Shown piece by piece: positions 10,960-22,702 of a DNA stretch of 64,000 nucleotides (positions are counted from its first letter, which is position 1; each line of letters opens with the position of its first letter). A program made the translations under genes and the position numbers. Origin of the DNA: Dipteris shenzhenensis (Eukaryota; Polypodiophyta; Polypodiopsida; Gleicheniales); assembly GCA_047967505.1 (NCBI GenBank), contig CM106540.1; one strand, written 5' to 3'. The notes beneath the pieces are model-generated. The model worked only from the letters and a program-made list of their open reading frames with translations. It was not told the origin of the DNA and made no database searches.

Positions 10960-11340
10960 TTACTCGAGATAGCATCATGTATCCAAGTCCTGGTGCAAAC
11001 ACTTCGTGGAAAATGAGCAACAATTTGTTTGAGATTATTGCCCCCTGCGATTTGTGACCCGTGATTGCGTATGCGACTCTCAAAGGAAATGTTGATTTGT
11101 GATACCAGTTGCCATTCACAGCCTTTCATTGATGTTTGGAACAGCATATTGTAACTTTTTCTTTAGTTGTGTCGATGACGACAATAATCTCGATTATCAT
11201 GCCCATTCTAGATGTACTAATTTCATGAATCTTGCATGTTACTCTATTTGCAACACCAATGGTGAGATCAATGTTTTCTGTGATCATCACCCTTGGTCCA
11301 ATGCCAAATTTGTTGATCTCATTGAAAGTACAATCGCTTA
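10960..11340 (-). pseudogene. PIF1-type helicase C-terminal motifs of the Helitron remnant
   Basis: A minus-strand frame near 11095-10985 encodes 'FPLRVAYAITGHKSQGA' and later 'PGLGYMMLSRV', matching the last conserved helicase motifs (K-S-Q-G and L-S-R). Upstream, about 11310-11230, a frame with 'GPRVMITENIDLTIGVANR' fits the preceding conserved block. Motif I is not visible, so ATP binding is lost or too diverged to see. Confidence 0.75.
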
Positions 11341-12432
11341 GTCATTCGTGAAGTGCTAGTTTGTCAATAGATTTTGTGTGGGAGGTATATGAACAATCGA
11401 CTCTGGTGAATGAAATTTTTAGTCAATAAAGCATATGTGTGTACGTCTATTATGCACGTGTATATAATGGTGGTTCTTCTGTCAATGAATCGAAGAGCCT
11501 CTTCATCGTTCATAATGCATTGACTAAGGCATTCAGTGATCTCTAGCTCTGTAGACTTTCTTTGTCTGATTTGAGTGGAGGAGCTCAATAATGGCAGATC
11601 CTATGCATGACGCACGGAGAAATTCATGTGATACATCTGTCCATGTGCCCAGTGCAATGATGATGTCAGATGGCATGGAGCACATAATTATTCCTGATGC
11701 TTACAATAGCATCTTTTGTCTTATCTGATCTCAGTAGCTTGATGGTCAATAGCTAGTGTCTCTAGCAGATTGTCTTGGATGAATGTGACTTTATGTAAAA
11801 TCATATTGATGAGTTGGTCTATATGATCATCGGTTGTAAGTAGGTTTCATTGTGTGTACTCTATGACGTGCATAAGTTGAGGTCCTCATTATTCAACATG
11901 AGGCCACATATTTAAAATTCCACAAAGTATGATTCTGTATATGAGCTTGACCTCATTTTGGAAGCTCATTTTTTGCAAAAGCACATTGTAGAAGCACAGT
12001 GTAGAAGAATCCTTCGATGACCTTAGTGAATCTAATGACCCTGTTGTTCTTGACTACATGATTGCCAAAAACATCGTTACTGATTTTGTTACGTAGGTTT
12101 TCCTTTGCCCAATGGGTCACATATACTCATAGAATGTGGTATCCTCAAGGCATGTGGGCCTTCCACAATAGAGGTTGACTAGATGCATGATGATGTCGTG
12201 GTTTCTTGAGATAATTCGTTGATGTAGTGTAGGAGGAGATGAGTCAACATGGTAAACAGACTCACTCCTTGTGATTGCTGGGATCTGCAAGCAATTGAGC
12301 GTAGCCTCTGTTGGTGGGATTTGCAATTGATTTCCGCCTCTATTGGTGACATTGGTTTTGATAAAGGGTTGTTGCTATGAGTTCCAATTTTAAAGTGTCA
12401 AGATTTTGCAACCCTAATCATGATGTGCCTTG

Positions 12433-12900
12433 TCATTGAATGTTTAATTTTCCCATTAGCTCTGCCTTCATTGCGTATTTCAGAAGGTAGTGTGATATCA
12501 CATAGTTTGTCATGCATTGTAAGTGCATGTGGGCTCCCCACAGGAGCAACAGTACTGGATGGTAAGGAACAACATTCCGATGCTCGAACATAGGACAAAA
12601 GTAAAGCCATCTTTGTGTGTGGGGATCTAGGATCAGTTCAGGGGTCAGTTGTACCTCAAAAGGAAATCCATACTTGCATGAGTGATGTGCTTGTCCCATG
12701 TAGCAGAGCTACTTCAGCAAATATGCACTTGCTTCAAACAAAATAGATTGTGGAGTGTTGTCGTTTGAGGTTGTGCATCATCTTGTCTGGGAATATACGT
12801 GGTAATCTCATTTGTTATCATGGATGATCATCTTCATCAACCCATAGTATGAGATGTGCATGGAGGGATCCCCTATTTTGTATTTCATATCGAACAACGT
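12433..12900 (-). pseudogene. Helitron Rep domain with HUH motif
   Basis: The minus-strand reading at about 12890-12825 gives 'RYEIQNRGSLHAHLILW' followed by VDEDD. His-Ala-His is encoded at 12862-12854. The HUH pair coordinates the metal ion for strand nicking in this family. Two stops follow near 12825, then a frame containing 'CKYGFPFEV' and 'VVPYHP'. The catalytic Tyr region was not located. Confidence 0.8.
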
Positions 12901-14125
12901 GGTCAATGTGACCCAAAAGACCATTTTGTAATATGTATTTGCACATGAATAAATGGAATCGCGTGTGAAATAGGGTTGTGCATTCAACCGATTAGTTTTT
13001 CCCTAGTCTTTCCAAGAGAACTATGTGTTGTATTTTTTTTGTGATGCTCTCTATAGTACCAATCTCTTGCCATCGTGTATCTGATACTTCAATTACAGTA
13101 AGTGTTAAGAAGAAGTTAGGAAGACCCCAATCATTGACCACTGCTATTAGATCCATCAATTGTCTTCAATGCCATGACGGTGTTCTAGGCATCGTGGATG
13201 GTGTGTTGTACCATAACACATGCTTGCTCGCATCTTTGTCAGTAGAAGTTGATTGCTTTTCTTAAACTAATCAATATCACATTGAAGACACATCATGTTG
13301 CTACTATTAGCGATCATGATTGCTTGCTTTAGTTGATACATGATTAGCATGTATGGCTTGAGAACAATGTGTAGATTGAGAACAATGTACTTATTCTGAA
13401 TTTGATGTAGTCAGTGAATTGAATGGACCCTTTATAGTTTCCATGTGCAAAAGGAAATAGAAAAGGGAACACTGCAAGCTCTATCATCATGTTGGGGCAA
13501 CCACTGTTAGTTGCAGGAAGCCCATTCACTTGGAATGATAGCCATCCTCTCTGATAGCATTTCTTTGGCTCATAGTTTTATTGATCTAAACTCGTGCATG
13601 TCCTTCGTTTGAAAAGCTCGATGGTTTGTCAGTTATGCCATGTTATGCTATAATGATAGTTCTACCGGCTTTGATTCCGCTATTGACATTAGCTCAAATG
13701 GTAGTGACTCTTCGTGTATTTGTAAGATACTTGCAATAGTTTTAGGAAGCAAGATGCACATGCCTATCCTAAAATTTGGTCACTTAGCCATTGTTCTGTA
13801 TTTCTGTACAATGAGGTTATTTATTATGTTGTATGCCAAAATGCTCGAGAGCTCAGTTGCCACCACGTCTCTTATCGAAGATGCATCTATTGTTGGTTTC
13901 ATCCATGAAATCAATGGATTGTCCAACAATGATCTCCGGTCGAGCATGCCTTTGGCTATTGCGTTCGTTGTGGACATTACTGAAACTGAGATGTCTACAA
14001 TGCTCATCTATTGTGTATGCAGGTGGTTTGGATTTAACAATCGACGTATGTAATCTGGTAGCAATTGAACCACATATGTAGATTGCTTTGTATTTCACGA
14101 CGAGCAACTGTGGCATGGTGTGCAT

Positions 14126-15570
14126 GTTGCCTCGATACCTAATTCCTCCTAGGCATCAATGAGAATAACAATTTGTTGCACAGCATTGCCATGCGGTCCC
14201 AAATGCTGGTAGAATTTAGGACCATAAATTTCCACTACTTCGCTTGTAGGGATGTAGGGCCGCATATTCTGCAAATCTCTATCCAACAAAGTGGGGGGAC
14301 CTCAAAAGTGTAGGCTTTTAGTCTTTCTCTCTCTAGATTGAATATTTCTCTCTCTAGATCTTGATTTTGCAAGTATATTGGATCTTTTTTAAGAGAGGAT
14401 TTTGGCTATCCTCATCCTTTAAGATTCATCATACCATATTTTAGGCTTAAGATATTACAAGCGGCCACTACTCTACACACACAATGATATCATCATTGTT
14501 GCTCTAGACTCCACTTCTGGCCCTTGTTGCCACAGGGTTAAAAATTCCCCTAGACCAATTGGATTACCTGTCTTTGGGTTCTCCTTGAGTCTGCAAATGA
14601 TGTTGTGCTGCAATTTCTTAAATTCAATGAGTATGGTAAAGATGGCATCGGTGATAGATGAATCAAGCTTGTTGTCGATCTTTTCCTTGTAATCTACAAA
14701 CACTATAGATTGTTTGCTCATTTTTTAAGAAACCAATGTCAACCATTTATTCAAACAAACACACATAGCACCTTTGAAGAGATATGGCTCTTTGAAAGAG
14801 GCAACTAGGTATTTGAGCATCAATTTGTTGATTTGGGTTGAAACTAACGTTGGGTAAATTGTCATCAATGGTGAGGGATACCTCCAGGACCACTACTAAA
14901 TCTTCACTTTATTTTGCACTTTGAGTGTTTTGTATCATAACATCCTTTCATAGCCGATGCATGTTTGTCCAAGGCTCTGATGAGTGTTTCTTGGCTTGTC
15001 CATTTGATCTTGGAGTTTCTATTGATTAGCGGCCAATTGCAAGGAGCATCTACACTATCTGGATCATGATGTTCGGCATCCCAATGGTAGCGATGGGGTA
15101 CCGCACCAAATGTGGTATGTGTTCGAAAGGAATATGAAGCTTGTAAGTACTCAATGAGGTACTTTTAGTTTAGTAGCTTTGGTCTACGACAAGTAGGTTG
15201 TGGCTCCAACTTGTTGCTTATGTCTAGAGTGATTTTGCTTAGCGAATAATTGATTACCATGCACCATGTGGAATTTTGATCTATTTCTTGGACAAAAATC
15301 GGTTGTATGGTGGAGAGAAGATTACAATTGTGAGTGCCCTAAAGAAACACCTAGAGTGAATATCCTAGAGCTGGAAGAACCATTTGAGGTAAAGGATTTC
15401 ATAGGTGAGAGAACGAGGGAAGGGAGTGGTTTCGGGCACAAGAGAAGAGTTGGACCTAGGAGGTTAGGAACAAAAGTCAGAGAACCTATTCTCAAAGTCC
15501 AAGTGGCCCGTTGATAGATTAATGCTTCTTATTAAATGTTGAGAGAAAACCCGTTGTCTTTGTAAGATTC
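14126..15570. other. No recognisable gene
   Basis: A minus-strand frame at 14473-14721 and a plus-strand frame at 15266-15514 (about 82 codons each) have plausible composition but no motif I know. A CT-rich repeat (tttctctctctaga, twice) lies at 14320-14360. Confidence 0.4.
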
Positions 15571-16275
15571 GTTAGATATCAATGCTCCACTCTCATGTAA
15601 CTATGCGGGAACCAGCTAACTCTACTTGTAAGCCCCCCATATGAGGAGAAGGCATTTGAGTCGCTCGGTTATCTGGTAGGTCCTGGTTTGGACACCAGAT
15701 GGGGGCCATGTGTGGCTTGATGGCTGGACAGCTTCAGATAGAGTTGGCAGACTGCCAACTAGGCTACATGCAAGTGCAGGAAGGAATCCCATGACTGACC
15801 GCACTGAGGGTAGATAGAGCTTTTCCCGGGGTAGCCCACTCTCAGGTTGCGGGGACCATTTGGAGTCCCAGATGATCCCGAATGGCTCTATTTTGCACAC
15901 CAATTTAATCGTATGGTTGGTGGCCTATTTCGGGACCGACGACCCCCAGTCAACTATTTTAGGTGGATTGGGTCGGTCACCATATTCGGCCTAACCGACT
16001 ACGACTGGTGGGCTATATAAGAGCAAGCCCATGAAGCCCATTTTATCACTGGCTAGAAAAACCCTGATTCCTTAGCATCCAGCCTCTGTCCTCTACTGTT
16101 TCCAGCTCACCATCGAAGCTTCTTTCATAGGAGCGCATGGCTGGGAGGCAGCGCCATCTATTGTATCAGTTCTATAGTAATCAAATTTTCTATTCTCCAT
16201 ACTATCTGGTTTTCTCTCTTGCGTACTAGATCATGTTATCTATTGAGAGCACATACGTTGTATTATTTTCTTACA
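15571..16275 (+). repeat. 5' LTR of the first copia element
   Basis: It begins gttagatatcaatgctcc, matching 20345 onward (the 3' copy begins TGTTAG; the leading base is C at 15570). It ends ...ttaca immediately before the primer site. A TATA box (TATATAA, 16014-16020) lies about 260 bp before the LTR end, as expected for the U3/R promoter. Confidence 0.9.
16014..16020 (+). promoter_or_regulatory. TATA box in copia 5' LTR
   Basis: tatataa within gggctatataagagc. Its position inside the LTR fits the U3 promoter of the element. Confidence 0.6.
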
Positions 16276-16287
16276 TGGTATCAGAGC
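16276..16287 (+). other. Primer binding site (initiator Met tRNA type)
   Basis: TGGTATCAGAGC follows the LTR end directly. It is complementary to the 3' end of plant initiator methionine tRNA, the usual copia primer. Confidence 0.9.
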
Positions 16288-16345
16288 CTGGACTCTAGCA
16301 AGAAGATTTGGTAGTGTGTTTCTATTTGCGAGCAGATTGTGAGAG

Positions 16346-17166
16346 ATGGCCCAACCCGCAAGACTGTGAATGCCACCGTTCAACGAAAGCGGAAAGTTGG
16401 ACGGCTCTAGCTATCCTTTCTGGAAGTTCAAGATGAAGACCATCCTAAGTGCATACGAGCTTTGGGACACTGCTACTGGGGTGGACGTGAGGCCGGTAAC
16501 GAGTCTGGATCCAGCCAATGCAGGACAACAGATAGTACCAACTAGGGATGAGATTCTTGCGTGGACAAGAAGAAATGCAGATGCGCTGTGTTCTATTGTC
16601 TGCAGTGTAAGTGATTCCATCATGGCATTAATTCAGCATGTCACCACAGCGGAGGAGGCATGGACGGTCCTAAAAAATCAGTACGAGACCACGAATCAGA
16701 CGTGGATTTAGAATTTGGAGACTCAACTCACAAACGAAAAATTGTCTAAGTCTGAAGCGGCAGAGAAGTTCGTCACCAGGGTGAAGAATCTGCACGATCA
16801 GATGACTGCGGTTGACATCCCCATCACCAGCGAGAATCTAGCACGAAGGTGCATACGGATTCTCCCGCCAAAGTACGATGGTCTTGTTTGGCACTAAATA
16901 CACAAAACAAAAATCCGCCCCTCAACTTTGAGGATTTCAACGCGATTCTTCTAGAGGAGGAGATGCGTCAAAAGATGAGGACTAGAGAAGATTCGGCTTT
17001 CTGGACTGAATCAAAGAAAGGTAAGGGTAAGGACTCTGGTAACCCATCTTCTTCTAATGATAAAAAGATAAAGAAGAAGATCAAGTGCTTCTATTGCAAC
17101 AAGGTAGGGCACAAGCAGAATGAGTGTCGAAAGAGTCTAGCAATAGCACACAGGCAGTACCAGTAG
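16346..17166 (+). pseudogene. copia gag
   Basis: The capsid-like protein starts at ATG 16346 (a stop at 16367 is followed in frame by ATG 16370) and includes 'KLDGSSYPFWKFKM', typical of the copia gag N-terminus. A TAG lies at 16709 and a frameshift near 16890. It ends with a CCHC zinc knuckle 'CFYCNKVGHKQNEC' (about 17087-17130) that would bind element RNA. The Lys/Ser-rich linker before the knuckle is usual for the family. Confidence 0.85.
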
Positions 17167-17168
17167 AG

Positions 17169-17588
17169 CTGTTCATCGCAATTGAGGAGATTTGCAACAA
17201 GGCAGTTCATGTACCTACGGATGAACCGTGGATCATAGACATTGGTGCATGGCGCCACATGACCAGTCAGAAGGATTGGTATACCTCTCTATAGCTGGTA
17301 GGGAATGACATCCTGGTAGCAGTCGGCAATGATGCAAAATGTCCAGCAAAAGGAAAAGGTATGATTGCTCTCAAGTCAGATGGAGTTGTAAAACAATTGT
17401 CTGATGTTCTTTATGTGCTAGATATCAAGAGGAAATTGTTGTCCGTTTCTACGATCACGGATCAGGACCTCAAAGTTCAATTCGATAAGAATGGTGCATA
17501 GATTCTGGATCTTCAAGGGAAGGTCATTGGTAAAGGTACACGGTGCAACAACATTTACAAACTCTCAGCTTTCAGTGCTCGAGCCGAT
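17169..17588 (+). pseudogene. copia aspartic protease with altered active site
   Basis: The frame 'WIIDIGAWRHMTS' (about 17228-17270) occupies the place of the family's D-S/T-G-A catalytic loop; here Ile replaces the Ser/Thr. Two TAG stops (17292, 17499) interrupt it. Downstream 'LSDVLYVLDIKRKLLSVS' is the usual end of the domain. The substitution alone would probably abolish self-cleavage of the polyprotein. Confidence 0.8.
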
Positions 17589-18605
17589 GTGAAGAACACT
17601 AAGCTATGGCATGAGAGGTTTGGTCATCTAAACCTTAGTTTTTTGAAGGAGATGCATAAAAGTGGAATGATTGCAGACCTACCAGAAATTTTAAATCTGC
17701 TTGATGTATGTAAAGCTTGCATGATGGGCAAGCAACATCAGCATCCCTTTCCTAAAGAGGCCAGTAGGGAAAAGGCTCCTCTAGAGCTCGTTCACATGGA
17801 CCTCTACAGAAAGATGGAGACGGAAGCTTTGGGTGGTTCCTACTACTTCATGATGCTGATTGACGACTACAGTAGAAGGATATGGATATACTTCCTGAAG
17901 ACTAAAGACGAGGCTTTTAGAAGGTTCAAGGAATGGCATGTAATGGTCGAGAAAGAAATGGGGAGGAAGGTGAAGAAGTTGAGATCAGACAGAGATGGAG
18001 AGTTCACATCAACTGAATTCGAAAGTTACTGCAAAAGTCACGGGATCAAGAGGCAGAAACCCCCGCCACATACATCACAGCAAAATGGGGTAGCAGAATG
18101 CAAGATGCACGTCATCTGCAAAATGGGTTGGAGTATGATGAAAGGGAAAGATTTGCCAAAGCCTTTCTGGGCTGAAGCATGTAACACTGCAGTTTACATT
18201 CTCAATCGTAGCTACACGAAGGCTGTGAACGGGATGACTCCACTACAAGCCTTTTGTGGTAAGAAACCTTCAGCTGCACATTTCAGAGTTTTTGGATGTG
18301 ACTGTTTTGTGCATGTCCCTGATGCTACCAGGACCAAATGGGTACCGAAGAGTCGGAAGTATATTTTCTTGGGCTACAGTGAAGAGGTGAAGGGTTACCA
18401 TCTCTATAACCCTATTACCAAGAAGGTATTTATAAGTTGTGATGTGGTCTTCTCAGAACAACCGCATCAATTGGAGGAGGATGCTTCCTTCCCAGACAAC
18501 CAGGACCAAGATATCCATCCAATACCACCACCAACAGTAGACCGAACTCCCCCAATAGTGCTTGGGAGGATTCAAGATAAAGAAGATGAAGAAGAGCCTA
18601 CATAA
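17589..18605 (+). pseudogene. copia integrase (GAG-pre-integrase and catalytic core)
   Basis: A 339-codon open stretch. A zinc-binding H-H-C-C region ('LWHERFGHLN' ... 'CKACMMGK') is followed by an rve core with the three acidic residues: Asp in 'LVHMDL', Asp in 'LRSDRDGEF' and Glu in 'QQNGVAE'. 'PFWAEACNTAVYILNR' and 'VFGCDCFVHVPDATR' are the copia-type C-terminal hallmarks. It inserts element cDNA into chromosomal DNA. This is the least damaged part of the element. Confidence 0.9.
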
Positions 18606-20330
18606 CCACAACGGCAACAGCCATTCCCAAAGTGGGTAAAGTGGCTTTTGGATGGTAGAGAACCTCCAACCATTGAGGAGGAACCATCCGAACACCGCTG
18701 GTCCAAGAGATTAGAGGAGCAAAGAAGGGCGCAGGAACACTTGGTCAACTATGCTTTGATGACGGAGGTGATCCGTGCTTAAGAACCCAAGTTTCTTAAA
18801 GAGGCACAGGGTGATGATAGGTGGATGGAGGCTATGCAGTCGGAGTATGGCTCCATAATGAAGAAAAACACTTGGGACCTTGTGGATCGACCACCAAAAC
18901 GCAAGGTAATCGGAACCAAGTGGGTGTACAAGACCAAGTACAAGTCCGCCGACGGCACGTTGGATAAGTACAAGGCTCGGCGGCTCGTGGCAAAAGGATT
19001 TGCACAAGTACATGGTTTTGATTATCAAGATACTTTTGCTCCCACAGCTCAACTAACCACAATTCATAGTGTTTTGGCTTTAGCTGCTGAGGGAAGTTGG
19101 CCCGTGTTTCAGATGGATGTGAAATCCGCCTTTCTGAATGGAGATCTCAAGGAGGAGGTATACGTGGAACAACCACCAAGTTTTGAGATCCCCGGTTCAA
19201 AAGGTAAAGTCCACAAATTGAAGAAGGCACTTTACGGGCTGAAACAGGTCCCACGAGCATGGTACCAGTGAATTGATGCCTACTTTTTGCAAAACGGGTT
19301 CAGGAGGAGCCCATCTGATGCAAATTTTTATATCTTTAGAGAAGGAGGCAGGTGTATGATCGTGATCCTTTATGTGGACGACCTTGTCATAACAGGGAAC
19401 CATAAAGAGAAGATCTCGTAGACAAAGCATTTGCTAGGAAGAGAGTTTGAAATGACAAACCTCGAACTGATGCATTTCTGTTTAGGGATTGAAGTTTGGC
19501 AGGAGCCGAAATAGATCTTCATTTCACAGCTGAAGTATGCTGGAGAGATACTGAAGGCATTTGGCATGGCTGAGTGCAAGACAGTTGGTACCCCTATGGA
19601 GGTTGATGCAAAGCTCTCAAATGAGGATTCATCACCACTGGTGGACGAAGTGAAGTACAGAAGGCTTGTGGGCAGCTTGATTTACCTATGCAACACACGA
19701 CCGGACATCAGTTTTGTGACTGGTGTACTAAGCAGGTTTTCCAATAAGCCCCGGGAGAATCATTGGAGGGCAGGGATGTGGGTGCTGAAATACATCAAAG
19801 GCACACTTGATTATGGCATCACCTATACCAAGGGCAACATCATGACCGGATTTTGTGACTTGGATTGGGCAGGAGACGTGGACAGTAGGAGATCAGTGAT
19901 AGGGTATTGTTTCTCACTTGGATCTGGAGTTGTGTCATGGGTCATCAAGAAGCAACCCACAGTTGCTCTTTCTTCTACCAGGGCTGAGTACAAATCTGCA
20001 TGCTTTGCTTCTTGTGAGGCAGTGTGGTTGAGGAGGATTTTGGGGGACATGGGTGCAGTGCAAAACAAGCCTACGTAGTTATCATGTGACAATCAGAGTT
20101 GCATGGCGATTGCAAAGAACCCGGTGTTCCACACTCGCATAAAACACATTGAGATTCAATATCACTTTGTACGCGAGCTCATCATGGATGGAGAGTTCGA
20201 CTTGGTGTACTGTCCGGACTACAGAGAATGCTACGGACATATTCACGAAGGCTCTTGGAAGAGACTTGTTGGAGAGGCATCTTCATCGACTTGGCATTGG
20301 GCCGAAGAAGTAAGTTCACTTGTGGGTGGA
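18606..20330 (+). pseudogene. copia reverse transcriptase and RNase H
   Basis: One frame carries RT: 'KNTWDLVDRPPKRKVIGTKW', 'FQMDVKSAFLNGDL', 'KALYGLKQVPRAW', and YVDD at 19371-19382. The RNase H acidic residues are Asp in 'FCDLDWAGD', Glu in 'LSSTRAEYKSA' and Asp in 'SCDNQSCMAIA'. Stops lie at 18603, 18780, 19269, 19419, 19512 and 20076 but the frame does not shift. The catalytic YVDD remains intact despite the stops. Confidence 0.9.
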
Positions 20331-20332
20331 CA

Positions 20333-20343
20333 TCGAGGGGGGG
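20333..20343 (+). other. Polypurine tract
   Basis: A purine run (gaggggggg) immediately before TGTTAG of the 3' LTR, the plus-strand priming site. Confidence 0.8.
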
Positions 20344-20589
20344 TGTTAGATATCAATGCTCCACTCTCATGTAACTATGCGGGAACTAGCTAACGCTACT
20401 TGTAAGCCCCCCATATGAGGAGAAGGCATTTGAGTAGCTCGGTTATCCGGTAGGTCCTGGTTTGGACACCAGATGGGGGCCATGTGTGGCCTGATGGCTA
20501 GATGGCTTCAGATAGAGTTGGCATACCGCCAACTAGGATACATGCAAGTGCAAGAAGGCATCCCATGACTGACTGCACTGAGGGTATTG
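20344..20589 (+). repeat. Truncated 3' LTR of the first copia element
   Basis: It matches the first ~245 bp of the 5' LTR with scattered differences (for example accagctaactctac versus actagctaacgctac), then diverges completely. It lacks the TATA box and the R/U5 part. Confidence 0.9.
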
Positions 20590-21012
20590 GTTGATGCTTT
20601 TGTTGGATTTTATCCTAATTATTACTACAAGTAAATGTGGTTGGTGGGTTTGGTCATACACAAAGCTTTGCAAGGTAAGGGGGTAAGTTTCTTTGTGGTT
20701 ATGGGTAGACCTATTTCTCAATTGGACTCTAGATGGGAGCATAGGGAGTTTGCTGAGCATGGAAATATGGGTGCCTAGGATAACCAATATATGGGTCATT
20801 ATTGATGGAAGATTAAGGTGTATTGCCATCATTGTTGCTCTTATCTATCTTTATTGAAGATGGACATGTGTGAATGGGACAAAAGTGCCAGTAGGTCATT
20901 TTGCTCTACGTTGAATTTCAATAGGGATTAGTTGTATGACTACCTATTGTGTTGTTTTTCTAATCAAGTGTGGATGATTATCTATGTTCGCCATTGCTTG
21001 GGTGGGCAGGGC
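20590..21012. other. No recognisable gene
   Basis: Sequence after the truncated LTR. I see no gene, repeat or terminal structure. Confidence 0.4.
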
Positions 21013-21257
21013 GGGAGGGGGGGGTGTTCATTGATAAATATGTAAGTGTAGCACGTGGGCTCAATAGAAGGGTTTTTTTTTTTTAATTTACACTTTAAAA
21101 AAAAGCACGTAAAAAATGGTACCATTTAAAAGGTGTGTTCATAGATTGAATATAACACGGGTGTGTTTTCTTTGTGAAAAAGTCACAAATAACGGATTTT
21201 TAAATTAGGCCTTGAATGCACATGATATAAGGATTTACATATAGTGAAACCCTTGAG
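21013..21257. mobile_element. Probable diverged MITE of the same family as 25435-25682
   Basis: The right end, reverse-complemented, reads ctcaagggtttcactatatg and then gtgcattcaagg. The left end has gagggggggg...aaatatgtaag...cacgtgggctcaa. Both correspond to the termini of the MITE at 25435. No flanking duplication was found, which suggests an old insertion. Confidence 0.5.
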
Positions 21258-22200
21258 CTTCGATGCAAATAAGGATTGAGGAGAGGGTTAGGTAAATTGC
21301 TTGGTTCTATGGGCTACACAACTCTATGCAGGGCACTATGGCACATGATTTGTGAGTTATTTTGATGGGGTGCCCATGCATATATTTGCTAGTAAATGCA
21401 GTGAGGGGTTGTGGTTTGCCAACATGAAGTTGTAGTGTGGAGTTGATTGCTTATGAGTAAGGGAATGATGTGTAGCGTCATGAGTGATGTTTATGGTTTT
21501 GGATAGTTTCCATAGGAAATTATCTTCATGAGGGTTGTAATCCACTTGAAGGGATTACCATTGTTGTTGCACTCACTTGTGAGAAGCCATTCACATTCTT
21601 GCACTTACACTCACAACATGGAACCATGCAGTTTAGCCTGTTGCACTTGCATTCACTTGAGAGGGGACATGCACTTTTCTTTGATGTGGTGATGCTTCTT
21701 GTTACTTTATTGGTTTTTCAATTACGTTTTTTGTTCCCTTTGAGGTGATTTAATAGTGTTCAAGATGTGCTCGGTCATCATATGTTCATTTGTGGAGGGT
21801 CTTGGCTTGCCTGAATAAGTTATCTTTTATCAGATTCATCTAGTGATTCATGTTTGAATTTGTATTTATAGTTCTAATTGGTAGTTACTGTTTGAAATGC
21901 TATGAAAGTATGGAGGATGATCTATTGAGTAGTTTCGGTTTTTGGATCATTTTGATCAGAATTACCATGGGGAAATTACGATTGTTCCTATGGTCCCTAT
22001 TGTTTGTAAGGTTGTGATTATCTCCTATGGCCTATCTTGGGTTTGGACCTGGTCGGTTAGGGTTTTTCACTTACATCAGGGATGATGTAGCTATTTCCAT
22101 GATGGGACTTCTTAGCTTGAAGTGTCTATTGGTTGATCTGACAGACTGCCTAAGGTGGAGTCTTTTTGGGTGATTGGAAGGGTGGTCTTTCACCTTTGGA
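21258..22200. other. No recognisable gene
   Basis: AT-rich non-coding DNA. The outer copia element's 5' LTR probably begins somewhere in its right part, but its start could not be placed because no second LTR copy is available. Confidence 0.4.
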
Positions 22201-22280
22201 GCCTAATCATAGTCAGAGGGACCAAACATAGTTGGAGGGGAGTAACAAAATAGAGCATAGCTAGGGGTGGTCTGGGTTTG

Positions 22281-22290
22281 CCTATAAAAG
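22281..22290 (+). promoter_or_regulatory. Probable TATA box of outer copia 5' LTR
   Basis: cctataaaag, about 400 bp before the primer site, in the position expected of the LTR promoter. Confidence 0.5.
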
Positions 22291-22691
22291 GAGGCCCTAT
22301 CCAATTGCTAGCTCTTTCTTACATGCTCCATCTATGACAAAAGGCTATTGGATTGATACTTGAGTGAAATATTGCTTGGCATTCTAATCATTGCATAAGG
22401 AAAGTGTTTACTGTGGTGGTTCATATCAAGTAGAGGTTCATCGAATGAGTAGAACCTTGACGGCCATGTACCAGACATAAGAGTTTGAGTGATTTTATTG
22501 TGAGTAAGCACTTTGTGCTTGTGGGGGTTAAAGGTCACTGTGCCTTTACCCCAGTTATGTACAATACTCAAACACATATATAAATGAATGAAAAAGAAGA
22601 TTAGGGTCTTCTGCACCCACCAAAAACTTGTGTGGCTCTCTGTTTCTCTCTCTCCCTCTTTTGTTCTACTTCTGTTGAGACCACTCTCAAC

Positions 22692-22702
22692 TGGTATCAG
22701 AG
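22692..22702 (+). other. Primer binding site of outer copia
   Basis: TGGTATCAGAG after ...ctctcaac, an initiator-Met tRNA complement. The LTR likely ends at the CA at 22688-22689. Confidence 0.8.

Larger units (their letters stand above)
10880..13900 (-). pseudogene. Helitron Rep-helicase (RepHel) remnant
   Basis: Minus-strand pieces appear in the correct order for a Helitron replication initiator-helicase. They are an N-terminal region with 'VFPFLFPFAHGNYKGS' (13344-13529), the Rep HUH motif, a downstream Rep block with 'NVVPYHPVLLLLWGAHMHL' (12433-12699), and the PIF1-type helicase C-terminus (10980-11100). Rolling-circle transposition is the family function. Many stops and frameshifts separate the pieces, and the Walker A motif could not be found, so it is inactive. 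No 5'-TC or 3'-CTRR terminus was identified; true element limits are unknown. The domain order argues for Helitron rather than a host PIF1 gene. Confidence 0.8.
15570..20589 (+). mobile_element. Ty1/copia retrotransposon with truncated 3' LTR
   Basis: A 5' LTR of about 705 bp, initiator-Met primer site, gag, protease, integrase, reverse transcriptase, RNase H, polypurine tract and the first 246 bp of the 3' LTR are present in the normal order. The domain order protease-integrase-RT-RNase H defines Ty1/copia. The coding region has two frameshifts and ten premature stops, so it is non-functional. The 3' LTR stops matching the 5' LTR after 'gcactgagggta' near 20589. With the 3' end lost, no target-site duplication can be tested. 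Confidence 0.95.

Noticed and set aside
13640-14053. 137-codon plus-strand frame
   Set aside because: Overlaps minus-strand sequence at the upstream end of the Helitron remnant and has no motif; likely chance.
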